This document shows positions 1-8,198 of a stretch of DNA of 64,000 nt, piece after piece. The notes under the pieces were generated by a model. The model saw only the letters and a program-made list of their open reading frames with translations. It had not been told where the DNA came from and made no database searches. The DNA lies in NCBI RefSeq assembly GCF_030035605.1, contig NZ_CP106736.1, positions 248,001-312,000 on the forward strand, in the 5' to 3' direction. Numbering within the stretch: the stretch's first letter is position 1; the number at the start of each line of letters is the position of its first letter. A program made the position numbers and the translations under genes. Source of the DNA: Silvimonas soli. GTDB taxonomy: Bacteria; Pseudomonadota; Gammaproteobacteria; Burkholderiales; Chitinibacteraceae.

Positions 1-144
1 GAACTCGGCGGCGATGCGGGTGATTTCCTTGTAATACTTTTCGATCAGTTCAAAGGTCCATTCCGAACCGGTGGACAGCGGCTCGCGGGCGGGCGGTGAG
101 GCCTCGAGCTCGCTGCGGCTTTTGCGACTGCGGGTAGTCGTCAT
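1..144 (-). CDS. spoVR: SpoVR family protein, N-terminal fragment (cut by window edge)
   Basis: Only the first 48 codons are in the window; the gene runs off the left edge. It starts with ATG at 144 and contains the stretch SEWTFELIEKYYKEITRIA, which matches the start of the SpoVR/YcgB family (in E. coli YcgB the same place reads DWTFDLLDVYLAEIDRVA). The role of SpoVR is not known biochemically; in many proteobacteria it forms a conserved cluster with a YeaH/YhbH protein and the PrkA kinase, exactly as here, and that cluster responds to starvation and stationary phase. It lies 32 bases after yeaH and is probably the last gene of the prkA operon. The identification rests on the short N-terminus plus the neighbours. 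Confidence 0.85.
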   Translation of the reverse strand, partial: MTTTRSRKSRSELEASPPAREPLSTGSEWTFELIEKYYKEITRIAAEF

Positions 145-176
145 GATGGTGAATCCTCTGCCGTTGCACTGGCCGG

Positions 177-1451
177 TCAGGCCACCGCTTTTTCCGGATG
201 CTTGCGAAAGAGATCCCGGAACACGGGCCAGATCTCCGACGCATCCCTGATTCGACGCATGGCAAATTCTTTATGCGTCTGGGCCACCATTTCATATTCG
301 TACCAGAGGTTCTGCGGCTCCCCTTCGGTTATTTCGACATAGGCGTAGTACTGCAGCAGCGGCAGCAAGGTATTTACCAGCAGTTCGCGACACTGGGGTG
401 AGTCGGAATCCCAGTTATCGCCATCCGAGGCCTGCGCCACGTAGATATTCCAGTCTGATGACGGATAACGCGCCTCGATAATCTGCCGCGTGAGTTTGAG
501 CGCGCTGGAAACCACCGTGCCGCCGGTATCGCGGGCGTGGAAAAACTCATCCTCGTTAACCTCATACGCCTGCGTGTGATGGCGGATGAACACCACCTCA
601 ATTTTCTCGTAAATGCGCGTCAGGAATAGATACAGGAGGATGAAGAACCGCTTGGCGATATCCTTTTTGTTTTCATCCATTGAGCCCGAAACATCCATCA
701 CGCAGAACATCACCGCTTGCGTAGTCGGCATCGGGTTGCGCGTGCGGTTGGAGTATTTAAGGTCGAACGGATCAATAAACGGAATCGCCGCTACCCGCGC
801 CTTGAGCAGATGGATTTTCTCCAGCGCGGCTTTCACCACCGGATCGTGCTCACCACGCGTTTCCAGCAACTGGTCGAGGTCTTCTTGCGCTTCATTCAGC
901 TCGCGCATCGGCTCGGCGGATAACGCAATCCGGCGCCCGAGCGCGCTGCGCAAGCTACGCAACACGTGAATATTGGTCGGCGTGCCGTCGCTGGTGAACC
1001 CGGCGCGGACCGATTTGAAGGTGATGGTTTGTGTGAGTTGGCGCTTGATCAGATTGGGTAGTTCGAGTTCATCAAAAAAGAAATTGAGAAACTCCTCGCG
1101 CGACAGATCAAAAACGAAGTCGTCCTCGCCACCGCCGCCCTGCCCGGAACCACCGCTGCCACCGCCCCCGCCAGATTCGGGTCGGCTGATCTGATCGCCG
1201 CGCAGATACTCTTTATTACCGGGAAAAACCCGCTCCCACACGCCACCAGCGGCGTGACCCAGCGTGGGTTCGTTGACGTCCCGAACGGGGATGGACACTT
1301 TCTCCCCGCGTTCGATATCGGTAATGGACCGATCCTTGACCGAGCGGGCCACTGCATCGCGAATCTGGGTTTTGAACCGTTTAAGAAAACGCTCCCTGTT
1401 GACTGCCGATTTGTTCTTGCCGTTCAAACGCCGGTCTATCAGATGATGCAT
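177..1451 (-). CDS. yeaH: YeaH/YhbH family protein (DUF444)
   Basis: A 424-residue protein of the DUF444 family, usual length about 425. The N-terminus (MHHLIDRRLNGKNKSAVNRE) is typical of the family, and a Gly-rich, low-complexity linker sits at about residues 93-108. The C-terminal half is a von Willebrand factor A-like fold with the metal-binding motif DVSGSM near residue 250. In E. coli YeaH works in the same stress pathway as the kinase YeaG (PrkA) and is phosphorylated by it; the molecular role is otherwise unknown. It lies 91 bases downstream of prkA and 32 bases upstream of spoVR, so the three are read as one operon. Nothing looks damaged. Confidence 0.95.
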   Translation of the reverse strand: MHHLIDRRLNGKNKSAVNRERFLKRFKTQIRDAVARSVKDRSITDIERGEKVSIPVRDVNEPTLGHAAGGVWERVFPGNKEYLRGDQISRPESGGGGGSGGSGQGGGGEDDFVFDLSREEFLNFFFDELELPNLIKRQLTQTITFKSVRAGFTSDGTPTNIHVLRSLRSALGRRIALSAEPMRELNEAQEDLDQLLETRGEHDPVVKAALEKIHLLKARVAAIPFIDPFDLKYSNRTRNPMPTTQAVMFCVMDVSGSMDENKKDIAKRFFILLYLFLTRIYEKIEVVFIRHHTQAYEVNEDEFFHARDTGGTVVSSALKLTRQIIEARYPSSDWNIYVAQASDGDNWDSDSPQCRELLVNTLLPLLQYYAYVEITEGEPQNLWYEYEMVAQTHKEFAMRRIRDASEIWPVFRDLFRKHPEKAVA

Positions 1452-1542
1452 AACGCCCCCGAGCGGGATTAACCCTTGCCGGAAACGCCAGCGCGCTGCT
1501 ACTCGGCGCTGGTGCTCCCGGCCACCTCATCGATCTGCCTCG

Positions 1543-3465
1543 TCACGACGATTTGCGCACTCGCAGATACCATTCGCACAAGAGGCGCACCTGTTTGGGT
1601 GTGTAGCCCTTGGTGACCATGCGGTTCACAAAGTCCTCGTGCTTCTTCTGGTCTTCCGCACTGGCTTTGGCGTTAAACGAAATCACCGGCAACAATTCTT
1701 CCGTGTTGGAGAACATCTTCTTTTCGATCACCGTGCGCAGCTTTTCATAGCTGGTCCACGCCGGGTTTTTGCCGGCGTTGCTGGCCCGCGCGCGCAGTAC
1801 AAAGTTGACGATCTCGTTGCGGAAGTCTTTCGGGTTGGAGATCCCGGCCGGTTTCTCGATTTTCTCCAGTTCATTGTTGAGCGAGTTGCGATCAAAGCTC
1901 TCGCCAGTATCCGGATCGCGGTATTCCTGATCCTGAATCCAGTAATCGGCAAAGGTCACGTAGCGATCAAAAATGTTCTGACCATATTCAGAGTAACTCT
2001 CCAGGTAAGCGGTCTGGATTTCCTTGCCGATAAACTCGACGTACTTGGGCGCCAGGAACTCCTTGATATAGGCGATGTAGCGTTGTTCCTGCTCTTGCGC
2101 GAACTGCTCGCGCTCGACTTGTTGTTCCAGCACGTACAGCAAATGCACGGGGTTGGCTGCCACTTCCTGGTGATCAAAATTGAACACGCGCGAGAGAATC
2201 TTGAAGGCAAAGCGCGTCGACAACCCGCTCATGCCTTCATCCACGCCAGCAAAGTCGCGGTATTCCTGCATGGATTTGGCTTTCGGGTCGACGTCCTTCA
2301 GGTTCTCACCGTCGTACACCAGCATCTTGGAATACAGACTGGAGTTTTCCGGCTCCTTGAGTCGTGACAGCACCGCAAACTGCGACATCATCTTGAGCGT
2401 ACCTGGCGCGCATGGCGCGGCCGAGAGAGATGAATTACGCAGTAGCTTGTCGTAGATGCGCGTTTCTTCCGACACCCGCAGGCAGTACGGCACTTTGACG
2501 ATGTAGATCCGGTCGAGGAAGGCCTCGTTGTTCTTGTTGTTGCGGAACTGCTTCCACTCCGATTCGTTGGAGTGAGCCAGAATCACCCCTTCAAACGGAA
2601 TCGCCCCAAAACCTTCCGTACCCTTGAAGTTACCTTCCTGGGTAGCCGTCAGCAACGGGTGCAACACCTTGATCGGTGCTTTGAACATTTCCACAAACTC
2701 AAGCAAGCCTTGATTGGCCAGGCACAGACCGCCGGAATACGAATACGCATCCGGGTCATCCTGGGCGTATTTTTCCAGCTTGCGGATATCCACCTTGCCC
2801 ACCAGCGAGGAGATATCCTGGTTGTTTTCATCGCCCGGTTCGGTCTTGGAAATGGCGATTTGCCGCAGTACCGAAGGATGACGTTTCACCACACGAAACT
2901 GGTTAATGTCGCCGTTGAACTCATGCAGCCGCTTCACCGCCCACGGGCTCGGAATGGTTTTGAGGTAGCGATCCGGAATGCCGTATTGTTCCTTGAGGAT
3001 TTCGCCATCCTCATCGGCATTGAACAAGCCCAGCGGCGACTCGTTTACCGGCGAGCCTTTCAGGCAATAGAACGGCACGCGTTCCATCAGCTCTTTGAGC
3101 TTTTCCGCAATGGACGACTTGCCGCCACCCACTGGCCCCAACAGATAAAGAATCTGTTTCTTTTCTTCCAGCCCCTGCGCGGCGTGGCGGAAATATGCCA
3201 CCACCTGTTCGATGACTTCTTCCATGCCATAGAATTCGCGAAACGCCGGGTACAGCCGCATCACCTTGTTCTGGAAGATGCGCGACGCTCGCGAATCCAG
3301 GCGGGTATCGACCATCTCCGGCTCGCCAATCGCCATCAACATGCGTTCGGCAGCGGTCGCGTAAACCGAGCGATCCTGCCGGCACAACTCCAGATATTCC
3401 TTTAGCGTGAGTTCTTCTTCGCGGGTGCGCTCGTATCTCGAGGCATAGTGATTGAACACGTCCAT
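1543..3465 (-). CDS. prkA: PrkA/YeaG-type serine protein kinase
   Basis: A 640-residue PrkA, close to the 644 of E. coli YeaG. The N-terminal AAA-like module carries a Walker A motif (GPVGGGKSS, about residue 110) and the C-terminal part is the PrkA kinase-like domain. The family is a cytoplasmic Ser/Thr kinase (and, in some reports, an AAA+ protease) that acts under nitrogen and carbon starvation. I chose ATG at 3465 (MDVFNHYASRY) because it matches the family start and has GGAG eight bases before it; the reading frame stays open 37 codons further upstream to 3576 but that part has a proline/arginine-rich, non-conserved composition. It is the first gene of the prkA-yeaH-spoVR operon. Confidence 0.96.
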   Translation of the reverse strand: MDVFNHYASRYERTREEELTLKEYLELCRQDRSVYATAAERMLMAIGEPEMVDTRLDSRASRIFQNKVMRLYPAFREFYGMEEVIEQVVAYFRHAAQGLEEKKQILYLLGPVGGGKSSIAEKLKELMERVPFYCLKGSPVNESPLGLFNADEDGEILKEQYGIPDRYLKTIPSPWAVKRLHEFNGDINQFRVVKRHPSVLRQIAISKTEPGDENNQDISSLVGKVDIRKLEKYAQDDPDAYSYSGGLCLANQGLLEFVEMFKAPIKVLHPLLTATQEGNFKGTEGFGAIPFEGVILAHSNESEWKQFRNNKNNEAFLDRIYIVKVPYCLRVSEETRIYDKLLRNSSLSAAPCAPGTLKMMSQFAVLSRLKEPENSSLYSKMLVYDGENLKDVDPKAKSMQEYRDFAGVDEGMSGLSTRFAFKILSRVFNFDHQEVAANPVHLLYVLEQQVEREQFAQEQEQRYIAYIKEFLAPKYVEFIGKEIQTAYLESYSEYGQNIFDRYVTFADYWIQDQEYRDPDTGESFDRNSLNNELEKIEKPAGISNPKDFRNEIVNFVLRARASNAGKNPAWTSYEKLRTVIEKKMFSNTEELLPVISFNAKASAEDQKKHEDFVNRMVTKGYTPKQVRLLCEWYLRVRKSS

Positions 3466-3787
3466 GACGCATCTCCAGCTTCGGTGGATTGGGATACGGC
3501 TGCCACGCGTCGCCAGGTGGGGTTTGAAACGGGTAGTCAAAGCAGCAAGGGGCGGCGCTGGACAACGAGGTGGCATCGCGCCCCCTCGCTTTTTGTTATA
3601 GACGAGGCTTACCGCAGATGAGTTCAGAATATCGCGAAGAATGTAACAGTAATTACAAGAAAAGCGCTTGCCGGTGCTGCAGTGCGCCGAAGCGCTTGAA
3701 TTGGCGGGAGATTACCCGCCAGAAAGGAGAAATCGAGTGCGTGGATAGCGCAGAAAAATGACTGTGCAAAAAAGCAACAAGCGCAAA
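3466..3787. other. Intergenic region upstream of the prkA operon
   Basis: 322 bases without a supported gene. It must hold the promoter of the prkA operon (minus strand) and the 3' end of the diguanylate cyclase transcript. Two copies of the palindrome AAGCGCTT (3662-3669 and 3690-3697) lie 28 bases apart, and an inverted repeat GGCGGG/CCCGCC sits at 3703-3720 without a T tract. A TATAAC on the minus strand (3595-3600) is a possible -10 element but has no clear -35 partner. Confidence 0.5.
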
Positions 3788-4756
3788 TCAATCCGCGCCC
3801 AGTTCCTTGTCAACCATTTGCGCGCTGTAGAACGTCACGCGATTACGCCCGGCCCGTTTGGACGAATACAAGGCCAGATCGGCCTGGGCTTTTACGCGAT
3901 CAACCTTGGGTGTGCCCGGTTCGTAAACTGCCACGCCCAGGCTGCCTGTGACGGCAATCGGCACCTCGTCGTAGCTGATCGGGCTTTCGGCAATGGCGCG
4001 CCGAATGCGCTCAGCTGCGGCAATAGCGCCGTCCCGACCCGTTTGCGGCAGCATTAGCAAGAACTCTTCACCACCGTAGCGTCCGAACACGTCGGTATCG
4101 CGTAGCACCCGGCGAATGCGCTCCACCACCTCGCGCAGCACTTCATCGCCGCCAAGGTGGCCGTGGGTGTCGTTGATCTGCTTGAAATGATCCAGGTCCA
4201 GCAGGATCACACTGAAGGTTTCAGCCTGATAACGCTCGACCCTGGCGATTTCATCCACCAACCGCGCTTCAGTAAAGCGGCGGTTGTAAACCCCGGTCAA
4301 ACCATCGCGACTGGAGCTTTCTTCGAGCTTGGCCATCGCCTGCTTCAGCATGCTTTGGTAAACCGCCGCATCAGTCACATCCGAAACCGTGACCGCTACG
4401 GCGCTGACTTCACCTGTGGCTTCACGTACCGGCATGAACGTGCAGTTTTGCTGCATGAAATCAATGCCGCCAGTAATTGGCCGGTTGTGCCGGAACGGAA
4501 ACAGCCAGGGGCGCTGCTCCCACGAGGTGAAGGCAAAGTTGTGCAGCGTAAATACGCCGTCCACCTTTTTGGCCAGCCACTTTTGCGGCAGGTCCGGGAA
4601 CAGTTCAAACAGATTCTGCCCAATCGCGGCCTCGGCGCTCACGCCGCTGTGGTCTGCCATAAAGCGATTCCACAGTAAAACCCGGTACTGCTTGTCCACC
4701 GCGAAAATGCCAACACCGACTTCACTGATAATGAAATTGCGCAACGTCTCCAGCAT
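3788..4756 (-). CDS. PAS-GGDEF diguanylate cyclase
   Basis: A 322-residue soluble protein. Residues about 1-140 form a PAS sensor domain (MLETLRNFIISEVGVGIFAV; it contains a VREATGEVSAVAVTVSDVT stretch typical of a PAS/PAC end), and residues about 155-315 form a GGDEF domain with the active-site signature GGEEF (FGRYGGEEFLLMLP), so it should make c-di-GMP from GTP. A short coiled linker joins the two domains. No membrane segment is visible, so the PAS domain senses an internal signal or cofactor. The start ATG overlaps the stop of the CheC-like gene (TAATG), which implies translational coupling; it is the last gene of a three-gene signalling cassette with a CheY-like receiver and a CheC-like phosphatase. 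Confidence 0.93.
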   Translation of the reverse strand: MLETLRNFIISEVGVGIFAVDKQYRVLLWNRFMADHSGVSAEAAIGQNLFELFPDLPQKWLAKKVDGVFTLHNFAFTSWEQRPWLFPFRHNRPITGGIDFMQQNCTFMPVREATGEVSAVAVTVSDVTDAAVYQSMLKQAMAKLEESSSRDGLTGVYNRRFTEARLVDEIARVERYQAETFSVILLDLDHFKQINDTHGHLGGDEVLREVVERIRRVLRDTDVFGRYGGEEFLLMLPQTGRDGAIAAAERIRRAIAESPISYDEVPIAVTGSLGVAVYEPGTPKVDRVKAQADLALYSSKRAGRNRVTFYSAQMVDKELGAD

Positions 4757-5370
4757 TAGATGCTTTCCATGAACGCATCAAGCGCCTTTTTCAGTTGGGT
4801 GATGGATTCTTCCGGCATCAGCGTGAGCAAATGGCAGGTGAAATCGCGAATTTCCAGGGTGAAGCGCACCTGAATCAGCAAGGCGCAATCCCACGTCAAT
4901 TGCTCGGGGTTAATCAGTCGGTCAACCTCGGCGTTTTCGGCAATCAGCGTAGGTGGCGAATATGAAAGTGGCGACAACAGTAGATCGGCAATGCCGTTCA
5001 AACATGCGCCGACCAGCACATTGCCGACATCAAGCAGCAACTCACGTTCGGTGGAGGCGCCGATCTCGTCTTCGTAGCCCATGAGATCAGCCAGGTTGCG
5101 ACAGCCACGCTCGTCGTAGATCACCACGGCTTCGCCACGCAACATGCCGCTGAAAGACTGGCGCACTGCGGTAACGGCCAGCTCACGCCCGACGGTGTTA
5201 GCAATGGTTTCGGAGATATTGCTCGCATCCGCAAGGCAAATCCCCGGCACCGACAAATGCACAAACCCGCCCATGATTTGTGCCAGCAAAGCTCCCGCCC
5301 TGCCCATGGCGATGTTGGTTACTTCCTGCAGCGCATCGCGCTGGTCTTCGTTCAAAGCAATCGCAGTCAT
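4756..5370 (-). CDS. CheC-family chemotaxis phosphatase-like protein
   Basis: A 204-residue protein of the CheC/CheX/FliY family, which dephosphorylates CheY-type receivers. The phosphatase signature [DS]-x3-E-x2-N-x22-P is present once intact: D12, E16, N19 and P42. A second copy is visible with spacing kept but the first acids exchanged: E110, D114, N117 and P140. Two signatures in one chain is the CheC pattern rather than CheX. The start ATG overlaps the stop of the upstream receiver gene by four bases (ATGA), and its own stop overlaps the next gene, so the three genes form one translationally coupled unit. The likely substrate is the phospho-receiver encoded just upstream. No flagellar or che genes lie nearby. 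Confidence 0.88.
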   Translation of the reverse strand: MTAIALNEDQRDALQEVTNIAMGRAGALLAQIMGGFVHLSVPGICLADASNISETIANTVGRELAVTAVRQSFSGMLRGEAVVIYDERGCRNLADLMGYEDEIGASTERELLLDVGNVLVGACLNGIADLLLSPLSYSPPTLIAENAEVDRLINPEQLTWDCALLIQVRFTLEIRDFTCHLLTLMPEESITQLKKALDAFMESI

Positions 5371-5735
5371 AGGTTGATCCCGTACTCGCGCAGAACAGCC
5401 TCAATGCTAACCGGATCGACAGGCTTTTTCACGAAAGCAGCCGCGCCCAGCGCCCGTACACGCTCGCGAGCGAGGGTCTGTACGTCGGCGGTAACGACGA
5501 TCACGAAAGAGTTCAGGCCTTCTTTCTGCAGCGTTTCCAGGACGCCATAACCATCCAGATCTGGCATGGTCAGGTCAAGAAACATCACATCAGCCTTTCC
5601 ATTTTTGTAAGCTTCAAGCGCTTCGAGACCATTGCTGGCCTGGGTGATTTCCACATCCCATTGCGGCGGCAACGCTTTGATCAGCATTTTGCGTGCGATA
5701 GTGGAATCGTCGACAACGAGGATCGGCGTGGGCAT
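5367..5735 (-). CDS. CheY-like single-domain response regulator
   Basis: A 122-residue stand-alone receiver domain. It shows the two acidic residues of the phosphorylation pocket (VVDDSTIARK), the phospho-accepting aspartate in MFLDLTMPDLDG, and the conserved VKKPVD lysine near the C-terminus. There is no output domain, so it signals by protein contact. I chose ATG at 5735 because it gives the normal receiver start (MPTPILVVDDS); an in-frame ATG at 5771 would add 12 residues with no family support. First gene of the overlapping cassette with a CheC-like phosphatase and a PAS-GGDEF cyclase; the arrangement suggests that phosphorylation of this receiver, reset by the phosphatase, controls the cyclase. 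That last step is inference. Confidence 0.93.
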   Translation of the reverse strand: MPTPILVVDDSTIARKMLIKALPPQWDVEITQASNGLEALEAYKNGKADVMFLDLTMPDLDGYGVLETLQKEGLNSFVIVVTADVQTLARERVRALGAAAFVKKPVDPVSIEAVLREYGINL

Positions 5736-5815
5736 GCTGGGTTTTGACCTATTCAACGATGCTAAAGGCATAAGCTGACAGATTTTAGTTCAGTTACGTT
5801 GCACTGAATAGTCTG

Positions 5816-6493
5816 TCAAAGGACTATATGACTAAATAGCAGCAGTGAAACCAGGCGCCAGATACCAAACGACACAAATAACAATCCTGCCACAAGCCTG
5901 ACCAAAGGCTTGCGCAACAGAAGGTTTGCACGCCCCGCCGCCTGGCCAATCAACAACAGGTTTGGCAGTGTTCCCAGCCCAAAGGCAAGCATTATCAGGG
6001 CCCCTCGAACGACACTGCCGCTAGCCAAAGCTGACAAGCTTGCGGTGTAGACCAAGCCGCAAGGCAACCAGCCCCATAGGCCACCGATAATAAACGTGTC
6101 TCGCCAGTGCCTGACAGGCAAGCGACGCGCCAGTAAGGGCTGAATTTTTCGCCAGACGGGCCGACCAACGGTTTCCAGCCGAGTCACCCAGGTCGACCAT
6201 CCAGCCAGATACAAGCCCACCGCAATCAATAGCAGGTTGGCCAGTACAAACAGGACTACCTTGATCGACTGCAGCGAAACAAGCGCCGGCAACGAACCAA
6301 TGGCACCGACCAAAGCCCCGATCAGCGCGTAACCGCCAATCCGGCCCAGATTAAAACCGAGGTGATAACGCAAGCGCGGACCTGGCGGCAACTGCAGGCT
6401 GAATGCAGCAACCACCCCGCCGCACATACCAAAGCAGTGACCACCGCCCAGCAGGCCGGCCACGAAAAAAGCAAGAAGGTCAAAATCGTGCAA
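5816..6493 (-). CDS. TauE/SafE-like (UreH_2 family) membrane protein
   Basis: A polytopic inner-membrane protein of about 225 residues with five or six hydrophobic segments. The first helix carries the family signature GGGHCFGMCGG, known from the sulfite exporter TauE/SafE-related group (COG2836) often found beside cco/hemN/fnr genes and thought to help metal (copper) handling for cbb3 oxidases. I chose the TTG at 6493 because it is preceded by an AGGG eight bases upstream and gives the family-like start MHDFDLLAFFVAGLLGGGHC; the frame is open to a GTG at 6559 but those 22 residues are not hydrophobic and have no ribosome site. It follows hemN by about 90 bases and probably shares its transcript. 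The exact transported substrate is unknown. Confidence 0.85.
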   Translation of the reverse strand: MHDFDLLAFFVAGLLGGGHCFGMCGGVVAAFSLQLPPGPRLRYHLGFNLGRIGGYALIGALVGAIGSLPALVSLQSIKVVLFVLANLLLIAVGLYLAGWSTWVTRLETVGRPVWRKIQPLLARRLPVRHWRDTFIIGGLWGWLPCGLVYTASLSALASGSVVRGALIMLAFGLGTLPNLLLIGQAAGRANLLLRKPLVRLVAGLLFVSFGIWRLVSLLLFSHIVL

Positions 6494-6583
6494 ATCAGAA
6501 CCCTGGCAAAGAAAACAATCTGCGGCGGCCTCAAGGCCAGCCGCCACGGCGCGTTGCACGCCGCATGCCGGTCTGAGCTTACC

Positions 6584-7981
6584 TTAAACCAGGCGCGAAT
6601 AGCTCGCTGCGGTGGTCTTCTCGCGCAGATGACGGTCGAACACCATCGCAATGGAACGGATCAGCATGCGTCCTTTAGGCGTGACCTCAATGCCCTCTTC
6701 GCTCAACTGCAACAAGCCGTCCTGCTCCATCTGTGACAGCCGCCCCATTTCGGGGGCGAAGTAGGTTTTGAAATCCAGTAACCAGGCGGTTTCAATCTGT
6801 CCAAAATTGAGGTTAAAGCGACACATTAATCCGTGAATTACCGAACGGCGCAGCAAGTCATCCATATTCAAAATATACCCGCGCTCAATTGGCAATTGAT
6901 TACGATCGAGCATCTCGTAATACTCATCGATATTTTTTGAATTCTGAAAATACCCGGCCCCAACCTTACCAATTCCGGATACACCAAATGCCAGCAAATC
7001 AGATTCCGCGTAAGTTGAATAACCCTGGAAATTACGCTGCAAAGTACCACGGCGCTGGGCAATGGAAAGATCATCATCCGGCAATGCAAAGTGATCCATG
7101 CCGATATAAACGTAACCAGCGGCAGTCAATTTGTCGATGGCTGCATGCAGTATATCCAGCTTGGCCGATGAGTCGGGCAATGCGGCCGTATCAATGCGTC
7201 GTTGCGGCTTGAAGCGCTCAGGCAAATGGGCATAATTATAAAGCGCAATGCGGTCTGGATGGATGTCCAGCACCCGGTCGATGGTTTGCATGACACTAGC
7301 TACAGACTGGAACGGCAGGCCATAGATCAAGTCGATACTGACTGAACGAAACCCGGAAGCGCGCGCGGCGTCAATCACCTTGCGGGTCTGCTCTTCACTC
7401 TGAATCCGGTTAACGGCGCGCTGCACTTTCTCGTCAAAGTCCTGAACGCCAACACTCACCCGGTTAAAACCCGTTTCAGCCAGCAACGCTATTTTTGATA
7501 ATTCAAGTTTGCGCGGATCAATTTCGATTGAATATTCGCCATCCGTCAGAATGTCGAAATTATCATTAATTGCGCGCATTAAAGTGGCTAGTTGGGTTTC
7601 CGGCAAAAAAGTCGGTGTACCACCCCCAAAGTGGATCTGGCCAACCTTCATTCGGTATGGCAATATATTTACGTGAAGCTGTATTTCTTTTTGTAGATAC
7701 TCTGTATATTTAACTGCCTGTGATTCATCTTTGGTAATCACTTTATTGCAAGCGCAGTAATAGCAAATCGTATTGCAAAACGGCAGATGAAAATATAAAG
7801 AAGCAGGCTTGTCCGCCTCACCTACACGCGAATGCAACAGCATCTCGCGATAATCGGCAGTTTCAAGCTCGGCAAATCGGTCTGCGGTGGGATAAGACGT
7901 GTAGCGAGGGCCTTTGCCATCGTAGCGCTCGACAAGAGATCGATCGAATTCGACCTGCTGGATCAACGGTGTTGTATGCAT
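6584..7981 (-). CDS. hemN: Oxygen-independent coproporphyrinogen III dehydrogenase
   Basis: A 465-residue radical-SAM enzyme that converts coproporphyrinogen III to protoporphyrinogen IX without oxygen in heme synthesis. The iron-sulfur cluster cysteines are C69, C73 and C76 (FCNTICYYCACNK), followed by the family's extra cysteine C78. The glycine-rich SAM motif GGGTPTF is present, and length equals the family norm (E. coli 457). A perfect FNR box (8039-8052) lies 58 bases upstream, centred so that FNR would act as a class II activator with a -10 like CAAAAT and a ribosome site GGGGTAGGAC. This fits expression under low oxygen. The divergent neighbour is fnr itself. Confidence 0.97.
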   Translation of the reverse strand: MHTTPLIQQVEFDRSLVERYDGKGPRYTSYPTADRFAELETADYREMLLHSRVGEADKPASLYFHLPFCNTICYYCACNKVITKDESQAVKYTEYLQKEIQLHVNILPYRMKVGQIHFGGGTPTFLPETQLATLMRAINDNFDILTDGEYSIEIDPRKLELSKIALLAETGFNRVSVGVQDFDEKVQRAVNRIQSEEQTRKVIDAARASGFRSVSIDLIYGLPFQSVASVMQTIDRVLDIHPDRIALYNYAHLPERFKPQRRIDTAALPDSSAKLDILHAAIDKLTAAGYVYIGMDHFALPDDDLSIAQRRGTLQRNFQGYSTYAESDLLAFGVSGIGKVGAGYFQNSKNIDEYYEMLDRNQLPIERGYILNMDDLLRRSVIHGLMCRFNLNFGQIETAWLLDFKTYFAPEMGRLSQMEQDGLLQLSEEGIEVTPKGRMLIRSIAMVFDRHLREKTTAASYSRLV

Positions 7982-8003
7982 TTGTCCTACCCCTAAAACA
8001 CAG

Positions 8004-8052
8004 GGTAAAGATTTTGCCTACATCTGGGACATAGTTACTTGATCCAAATCAA
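8004..8052 (-). promoter_or_regulatory. FNR-dependent promoter of hemN (perfect FNR box)
   Basis: TTGATCCAAATCAA at 8039-8052 is an exact match to the FNR/ANR consensus TTGAT-N4-ATCAA. On the minus strand a -10-like CAAAAT (8011-8016) follows, placing the transcription start near 8004, so the box would be centred at about -41.5, the class II activation position. The leader before the hemN ATG would be about 22 bases. The box is also 153 bases upstream of fnr, so autoregulation of fnr is possible but less favoured by spacing. Seen directly: the box and spacing; inferred: promoter use. Confidence 0.85.
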
Positions 8053-8198
8053 TACGACTCGCATGATGCTAGCATCTACTGCGAGGATACGTGACCTGGC
8101 TCAATAAGCGGCACAGAATTCGATGAAGCGGCACACAGGATTGTGTAAGGGTGCCGCTGCAATGGCGTAAAAATTTCAAGTCATAGTGGAACAACATC

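Noticed and set aside
3466..3576. 37-codon N-terminal extension of PrkA
   Set aside because: The ATG at 3465 has a good ribosome site and the family start; the upstream codons are Pro/Arg-rich and not conserved.
8039..8052. FNR box as the main promoter element of fnr itself
   Set aside because: It is 153 bases from the fnr start, whereas it has class II spacing and a -10 toward hemN; autoregulation remains possible but not supported by position.
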